Shown in pieces: positions 59,665 to 64,000 of a stretch of 64,000 bases of DNA. The notes under the pieces are model-generated. The model was given only the letters and a program-made list of their open reading frames with translations. It was not told where the DNA came from and ran no database searches. Position 1 is the first letter of the stretch, and every line of letters starts with the position of its first letter. This stretch comes from DASUCS01 sp041166745 (lineage in GTDB: Bacteria > Actinomycetota > Acidimicrobiia > Acidimicrobiales > JACDCH01). The stretch is from assembly GCA_041166745.1 (NCBI GenBank), contig JBEEGH010000005.1, positions 124,001 to 188,000 of the forward strand, read 5' to 3'. The translations under genes were made by a program, and so were the position numbers.

Positions 59665-59687
59665 GGGTTCCGGCGGGCTCGATGGCG
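59646..59687. repeat. Imperfect 21-bp tandem duplication at the end of the hydrolase gene
   Basis: GTTCCGGCGGGC occurs at 59646-59657 and again at 59667-59678, 21 bases apart, with similar following bases (GCAATGAG and TCGATGGC). The first copy encodes the C-terminal residues and the stop; the second lies in the 24-base convergent spacer before the sigma factor gene. Confidence 0.7.
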
Positions 59688-59688
59688 C

Positions 59689-60519
59689 TTAGGCGGCGTC
59701 GACCCGTGATGCTGCCTCTTCACGAACGGTGTTGACCGCTCGCTTGACGAGGCGACGGGCCGCTTCCGCGGTGACGCCGAGCTCGTCGCCGACCTCGCGG
59801 TAGCTGCGCTTGCGGCCGTCGTGAATGCCGAAGCGCTGCTCGACGGCGTAGCGAGCCCGAGGCTCGAGCACATCGAGGAGGCCGGTGACGAGGGAGTCCT
59901 GCTCACGGTCGAGCAACAAGTCCTCGGGCCCGGGCTTCGGATCTCCGATGAGATCGATCAACTCGGACCCATCGTCGTCGCCCACCGGGCGATCGAGCGA
60001 TGTTGGGGTCGTGAGGCGATGCAAGCGAGCGTGCTCATCGTCGAGCTCGTCGCTGTCACCCGCCACCGCTCGCAGCGCGGCCCGGAGGCTGGCCGAACGG
60101 TCACCCGGAAGCCGAACGAGGCTCGCCTTCTGGTCGAGCGCCCGGCCGATGGCCTGACGGATCCAGAACGTGGCGTAGGTGGAGAACTTGAAGCCTTTGC
60201 GCCAATCGAACTTGTCGACGGCGTGCTCGAGCCCGAGGTTGCCTTCCTGGATCAAGTCGAGCAGCTCCATGCCCGGAGGCATCGGATAGCGACGAGCGAT
60301 GCTCACCACTAGCCGGAGGTTCGCCCGGATGAACCGATCCTTGGCCGCGGCCGCCGCTTTCACGGCTTGGCGCAGCTCACGCGACTTCTCGCCTGCTTCC
60401 AGACGCGTCGCAGCCTCGCGCCCACGCTCGATCACCTGAGAGAGCTCACGCTCTTCCATGGCGGTGAGGAGGGGCACGAGGCCAATCTCGTTTAGGTACA
60501 GACCAACGGAATCACTCAT
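59689..60519 (-). CDS. RNA polymerase sigma-70 family factor, group 2-like
   Basis: This 276-aa sigma factor has region 1.2 (DSVGLYLNEIGLVPLLTAMEERELS) and region 2 (ANLRLVVSIARRYPMPPGMELLDLIQEGNLGLEHAVDKFDW and KFSTYATFWIRQAI, the core-binding and -10 parts, read in pieces). Region 3 follows, then region 4 (RYAVEQRFGIHDGRKRSYREVGDELGVTAEAARRLVKRA). It lacks the long N-terminal extension of the primary sigma factor, so it is most likely an alternative housekeeping-like (HrdA/SigB type) factor. No anti-sigma gene is adjacent. It stands between the second accessory block and nadD. Confidence 0.93.
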   Translation of the reverse strand: MSDSVGLYLNEIGLVPLLTAMEERELSQVIERGREAATRLEAGEKSRELRQAVKAAAAAKDRFIRANLRLVVSIARRYPMPPGMELLDLIQEGNLGLEHAVDKFDWRKGFKFSTYATFWIRQAIGRALDQKASLVRLPGDRSASLRAALRAVAGDSDELDDEHARLHRLTTPTSLDRPVGDDDGSELIDLIGDPKPGPEDLLLDREQDSLVTGLLDVLEPRARYAVEQRFGIHDGRKRSYREVGDELGVTAEAARRLVKRAVNTVREEAASRVDAA

Positions 60520-60662
60520 GTCACGGCCTTCAACGCGAACTACTGAAGTGTCATTCCCAACCCATAGAACCCGATACCCCGCAGCGAGGGGAATCCATTT
60601 TCGGTGGGCTCGATGACAGACTGACCAGCATGTACGTGCCGCCGGGCGTTCCCGGATGTCTT

Positions 60663-60676
60663 GTGACTTCGGTCAC
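60663..60676. repeat. C(UUCG)G tetraloop hairpin upstream of nadD
   Basis: GTGAC-TTCG-GTCAC forms a 5-bp stem with a UUCG tetraloop closed by C-G, unusually stable for its size, 29 bases before the nadD ATG. The rest of the 186-base gap (60520-60705) shows no other clear signal. A regulatory role is unproven. Confidence 0.4.
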
Positions 60677-60705
60677 CGCGTAGGCGCGATGACCGGAATG
60701 CACTG

Positions 60706-61317
60706 ATGGGGGAGCGGCTCGGGATCTTCGGTGGCACGTTCGATCCGCCACACGTCGGGCACCTCGTTGTAGCAGTCAACGCCCGGCACGCGTTTCGTCT
60801 CGACCGGCTGTTGCTCGTCGTCGCGCACGATCCCTGGCAGAAGACCCACACGCGTGCCATCTCCAGCGCCGCCGACCGCTTGGCGATGGTCGAGGCCGCG
60901 GTCGCGGAGGTCGAGGGCTTGGAGGCGAGTGCGCTCGAGATCGATCGCGGCGGCGTTTCCTACAGTGCCGACACCCTGGCCGCGCTTCGAGCCGAGGATC
61001 CCTCGCGGGAACTGTTCCTCGTCGTCGGCAGCGACGCCGCCGCGGGCCTGCCGACATGGGAGCGCGGAGATGAGGTGCGCAAGCTGGCCACGGTGGTCGT
61101 CGCCACCCGGCCGGGAGCGGAGGGCGGCGCGCCGCCGGCGGGGTGGGCGTGGGAGAACCTCGAAACTCCCCGCCTCGAGGTATCGAGCACCGACTTGCGA
61201 GCACGCATCGCTGACGGCCGACCACTCGATTACCTGCTCACGCCCGACGTGATCGACTGCATCCGCTCGCGCCGTCTCTATCGTTCACCCGCGTATCGTT
61301 CACCCGCCGATGACTGA
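60706..61317 (+). CDS. nadD: Nicotinate-mononucleotide adenylyltransferase
   Basis: NadD adenylates nicotinate mononucleotide in NAD synthesis. The 203-aa protein opens LGIFGGTFDPPHVGHLVVA (nucleotide-binding HxGH motif), has VAHDPWQKTH and the C-terminal SSTDLRARI (ISSTxIR motif). Length is typical. It overlaps the LCP gene by eight bases. In relatives it directly follows proA; here about 23 kb separates them. Confidence 0.94.
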   Translation: MGERLGIFGGTFDPPHVGHLVVAVNARHAFRLDRLLLVVAHDPWQKTHTRAISSAADRLAMVEAAVAEVEGLEASALEIDRGGVSYSADTLAALRAEDPSRELFLVVGSDAAAGLPTWERGDEVRKLATVVVATRPGAEGGAPPAGWAWENLETPRLEVSSTDLRARIADGRPLDYLLTPDVIDCIRSRRLYRSPAYRSPADD

Positions 61318-62653
61318 CGGACCACCGAACGATCAGCCCGACGTCGTCCAGCTACCGCCATCGGGTTCGGGAGCTCGTGCCCGGAATCGAGCACGCCGAC
61401 AGCGGCAGCGCCGCGTACAACAGGCCTGGGTCACGTCGGCGATGGTGGTTCTGGCCGCGACGATTCCCGCATTGGGCTACATCGGCTTCCACAAGGTCTT
61501 CAACACCACCGAGGGTCGCAGGGTCGATGCCCAGAACAACCCTCTTCGGACGAACTACGAAGCCAACGTCGTTCCCACGCCCGTCTTGCTCCTCGCCCAG
61601 ACCAACGGCGACGGCGTGACCGGCTTGACGATGCTGTCGCTCGGCGGCGGCGACACTGGCGGAAGTGTGCTCTTCATCCCTGTCAAAACCGTCACACCCC
61701 AGTTGGCGGCCACCGCGACGACAGCGACGACATCGACCTCCTCGAACACCACGACCACGAAGCCATCCAGCGGCAAGACAACGACGCTGGCCGCAGGATT
61801 TGCCGCGAAGGGTGAGGCCGACTTGACCCAACTGACCGCGAACGTCGTCGGTCTCAGCTTCGACCAGGTGGTCGTCATGACCGACGAACAACTAGCGGCA
61901 TTCGTCGCGCCTTCGGCGCCGCTCGCGATCAACAATCCCGATCGCCTGGTGACAGTCGACTCGGGCGGTCGAACGAGCGTGGTCTTTGCGGCGGGAGATC
62001 TGACACTGCAGGCGGCCGAGGTTCCGCTCTACCTCAGTCACCGCAACCCACAAGAGAGTGATCTGAACCGCCTCGCTCGTCATCAGCTGGTGTGGCAAGC
62101 CTGGTTGGCGGCGGTGAAGGCTTCGCCGAATCCGAACGTCGTGCCCGGCGAGACATCCACTGGCCTGGGTCGGTACGTACGAGGTCTGGCCAAGGGAAAC
62201 GTCCAGTTCTCCTCGCTGCCCGTGACAGTGCAATCGGATGCGGCGAGCGGTTCGGAGACCTTCGTGCCCGACGCCAACCGAGTCGCCGCGTTGGTGACGT
62301 CGTTCGTCCCGCTTCCTACGCCCGCCAGCCCAGGCGACCGAGTTCGCGTCCGCTTGTTGAGTGGCGTCGGGCCTGTCGACGTCACCAAGCTTCTGTCCAG
62401 CCCGTTGGTCTCGGCCGACGCGCAGATCACCATCGTCGGCAATGCCGATCGATTCGATTACACGACGACCGACATCGTGTACTACGACGATGCGTTCGCG
62501 GCCGCAGCGTCCGAGCTGCAGCAGCTGTTCGGGGTCGGACAGGTGACGAAGAGCACCACCCCAGCCGATTCGGAGGATGTCACGGTCATCATCGGAAAGG
62601 ACCTCGTCGACAAACGGGGATTACAGATAACGACGGGCACCGCCGGTGGCTGA
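61310..62653 (+). CDS. LCP (LytR-CpsA-Psr)-like protein with C-terminal LytR_C domain, degenerate
   Basis: LCP proteins attach glycopolymers to peptidoglycan. This 447-aa protein has a basic cytoplasmic N-terminus, one membrane helix (about 40-60) and an exported region. The C-terminal segment (about 340-440; VRVRLLSGVGPVDVTKLLSS, ITIVGNADRFDYTTTDIVYY) matches the LytR_C domain. The LCP half aligns only loosely and lacks the Arg/Asp residues that bind the polyprenyl phosphate substrate in active enzymes; it also carries a Thr/Ser-rich insertion (about 136-170). It may be catalytically inactive. Position between nadD and rsfS is where actinobacteria encode an LCP protein. Confidence 0.85.
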   Translation: MTDGPPNDQPDVVQLPPSGSGARARNRARRQRQRRVQQAWVTSAMVVLAATIPALGYIGFHKVFNTTEGRRVDAQNNPLRTNYEANVVPTPVLLLAQTNGDGVTGLTMLSLGGGDTGGSVLFIPVKTVTPQLAATATTATTSTSSNTTTTKPSSGKTTTLAAGFAAKGEADLTQLTANVVGLSFDQVVVMTDEQLAAFVAPSAPLAINNPDRLVTVDSGGRTSVVFAAGDLTLQAAEVPLYLSHRNPQESDLNRLARHQLVWQAWLAAVKASPNPNVVPGETSTGLGRYVRGLAKGNVQFSSLPVTVQSDAASGSETFVPDANRVAALVTSFVPLPTPASPGDRVRVRLLSGVGPVDVTKLLSSPLVSADAQITIVGNADRFDYTTTDIVYYDDAFAAAASELQQLFGVGQVTKSTTPADSEDVTVIIGKDLVDKRGLQITTGTAGG

Positions 62654-63014
62654 TTCGAGCGATCGGTGGGCCGTTCTGGCGGCGCAAGCGGCGGCATCGA
62701 AGCAGGGGACCGACCCGGTCGTGCTCTCCGTCGGCGATGTCCTGGCGATCACGGACTCGTTCGTCATCGTGAGCGCAACGAACACTCGACTCGTGCGGAC
62801 CATCGCGGAAGAGATCGAGCAGCAGATTCGAGACGCGGGCGGGCCGACACCCTTGCGGATCGAGGGCCTGGACGACCTGCATTGGGTGTTGGTGGACTTT
62901 GGACAGTTCGTGGTCCACGTGTTCCTGCAGGAGACACGCGACTACTACGAACTCGAAAGACTGTGGTCCGACGTGCCTCGCATCGAGTGGGAGTCAGCGG
63001 CCACGCGCAACTGA
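62646..63014 (+). CDS. rsfS: Ribosomal silencing factor RsfS
   Basis: RsfS binds L14 and blocks subunit joining when nutrients are scarce. The 122-aa protein has ITDSFVIVSATNTRLVRTIAEEIEQ and the C-terminal block WVLVDFGQFVVHVFLQETRDYYELERLW, the family hallmark. Length is standard. The start is GTG inside the end of the LCP gene (8-base overlap), continuing the conserved nadD-LCP-rsfS series. Confidence 0.95.
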   Translation: MADSSDRWAVLAAQAAASKQGTDPVVLSVGDVLAITDSFVIVSATNTRLVRTIAEEIEQQIRDAGGPTPLRIEGLDDLHWVLVDFGQFVVHVFLQETRDYYELERLWSDVPRIEWESAATRN

Positions 63015-63029
63015 CGTTGCGAGACCGAG

Positions 63030-63102
63030 TGGAGCTGACGCGGATCGAACGCGCTACCTCATCCATGCCATGGATGCGCTCTACCAATTGAGCTACAGCC
63101 CC
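63030..63102 (-). tRNA. tRNA-Ala (anticodon GGC)
   Basis: The minus strand reads GGGGCTG-TA-GCTC...GAGC and anticodon arm CATCC-ATGGCAT-GGATG, then T-arm GCGCG-TTCGATC-CGCGT and 3' acceptor CAGCTCC-A. All four stems pair, with one G-U in the acceptor and one in the T stem, and the anticodon is GGC. The 3' CCA is not encoded. It lies between rsfS and leuS, antisense to both. Confidence 0.95.
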
Positions 63103-63165
63103 AGAGGGACGGTCACGATACCACTGGGCCCTTGACGCACTCGTCCCGGTACGATCGCCCGCCAC

Positions 63166-64000
63166 ATGGACGATGGGTACGAAGTTCAGGCAATCGAGCG
63201 GAAGTGGCAGGAACACTGGCGCGACGAGGCCACGTACCACATCGACAACGACGACCCGCGTCCTCCTTTCTACGTCCTGTCGATGTACCCGTATCCGTCA
63301 GGGCCGGCGCACATGGGTCATGTCCGCAACTACACGTTCGGTGACCTGATCGTCAGGTACCGAACGATGGGTGGCTACGGCGTGCTGAGCCCCATCGGGT
63401 TCGACAGCTTCGGACTGCCTGCCGAGAACGCAGCGATCAGGAGCGGCGAGCACCCTCGGCCGTTCACCGACGCCCGCATCGTGGAGCTGTCGTCGTCGAT
63501 CCAGCGAATCGGGGCGGTGTACGACTGGCGCCGCATGGTGAAAAGCCACGATCCGAACTTCATGCGGTGGACGCAGTGGTTCTTCCTGCAGTTCCTGGAA
63601 GCCGGACTGGTGTACCGGAAGATGGCCACGGTGAATTGGTGCCCCGGGTGCCAGACGGTCTTGGCCAACGAACAGGTGCTGGCCGACGGAACCTGTGAGC
63701 GCTCGGGCGACCTCGTCGAGAAGCGCGATTTGGAACAGTGGTACTTCAGGATCACGCAGTACGCGCAGCAGTTGCTCGACGATCTCGACCACCTCGACTG
63801 GCCGGAGCGCGTCATCACGATGCAGCGCAACTGGATTGGTCGGTCCGAAGGCGCCGAGTTCGAGATGCAGGTCAGTGACGACAAGGGCCAGCCGACCGGC
63901 CATCGCTTCCGCGTGTACACCACGCGTCCCGACACGGGCTTCGGCATGACGTTCTGCGTGCTCGCTCCCGAGCATGAACTTGTGGAGGAGATCACGACGC
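63166..64000 (+). CDS. leuS: Leucyl-tRNA synthetase, C-terminus missing
   Basis: LeuS charges tRNA-Leu with leucine. The 278 codons present give the class I N-terminal catalytic half with the HIGH motif as HMGH (PYPSGPAHMGHVRNY, residues 42-56). GFDSFGLPAENAAI follows, then the zinc-binding insertion with NWCPGCQTVLANEQVLADGTCERSG and the start of the editing domain (WIGRSEGAEFEM). The open frame continues to the right edge. A TACGAT hexamer ends 10 bases before the ATG. leuS follows rsfS in Streptomyces too, usually with other genes between. Confidence 0.95.
   Translation, partial: MDDGYEVQAIERKWQEHWRDEATYHIDNDDPRPPFYVLSMYPYPSGPAHMGHVRNYTFGDLIVRYRTMGGYGVLSPIGFDSFGLPAENAAIRSGEHPRPFTDARIVELSSSIQRIGAVYDWRRMVKSHDPNFMRWTQWFFLQFLEAGLVYRKMATVNWCPGCQTVLANEQVLADGTCERSGDLVEKRDLEQWYFRITQYAQQLLDDLDHLDWPERVITMQRNWIGRSEGAEFEMQVSDDKGQPTGHRFRVYTTRPDTGFGMTFCVLAPEHELVEEITT

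Noticed and set aside
1..64000. CRISPR array, insertion sequences, integrase, prophage, plasmid origin
   Set aside because: No regularly spaced repeats, transposase or integrase motifs, terminal inverted repeats with target duplications, or replication origin signatures were seen anywhere in the window.

Overview
The window is one continuous stretch of GC-rich chromosome from an actinobacterium, most likely of the class Acidimicrobiia (Ilumatobacter-like). This is inferred from gene order and protein families; no rRNA is present. From about 1.4 kb to the right edge it follows the housekeeping order known from Streptomyces and relatives: tig-clpP-clpX-folC-ndk-mreBCD-mrdA-rodA-radical SAM pair-rne/rng-rplU-rpmA-obgE-proB-proA-nadD-LCP-rsfS-leuS. 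Coding density is very high. Many neighbours overlap by 1-4 bases (ATGA, GTGA, TAATG), no gene-free stretch exceeds about 190 bases, and I saw no insertion sequence, integrase, phage gene or CRISPR array.

Layout. 1-1.25 kb (minus): wecB (cut by the left edge) and a family 2 glycosyltransferase. 1.4-6.7 kb: trigger factor, ClpP, ClpX, an Ala/Lys-rich membrane-anchored protein where valS would be expected, and FolC. 6.7-12.8 kb: Ndk and the rod-shape operon. 12.8-18.1 kb: radical SAM/DUF2344 pair, RNase E/G, L21, L27. 18.2-21.2 kb: a cassette of two TadE-like pseudopilins and a TadG-like protein, inserted between rpmA and obgE. 21.2-23.6 kb: obgE-proB.

23.6-36.6 kb is the first accessory block, separating proB from proA. 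It holds a serine hydrolase, a small zinc-ribbon protein, a GH29 fucosidase-like enzyme and a DUF222/HNH nuclease with an SOS-box-like site. It also holds a long minus-strand series: GNAT, CbbX-like AAA ATPase, two binding-protein-like secreted proteins (one with a VWA domain), crotonase, a membrane/coiled-coil protein, MurJ and PspA. This series looks like an envelope-maintenance locus. proA follows at 36.6 kb.

37.9-60.5 kb is the second accessory block, separating proA from nadD. It contains four secreted proteins (two PF04185 phosphoesterases and two copper-binding proteins, one apparently joining a PHM-type dicopper site to a cupredoxin). It also contains a 2TM-adenylate cyclase, a PLP decarboxylase, an N,N-dimethylformamidase-like secreted protein, a MoxR-VWA-histidine phosphatase operon, a PPOX protein, an aldo/keto reductase, a PaaX-LLM-SDR operon, cysH and a sulfite reductase, class II DAHP synthase, an alpha/beta hydrolase and a group 2 sigma factor. 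The conserved series resumes with nadD, a degenerate LCP protein, rsfS, an antisense tRNA-Ala(GGC) and leuS (cut by the right edge).

Many genes that are not translationally coupled have a TANNNT hexamer 6-10 bases before the start codon and no Shine-Dalgarno sequence, which suggests widespread leaderless transcription.
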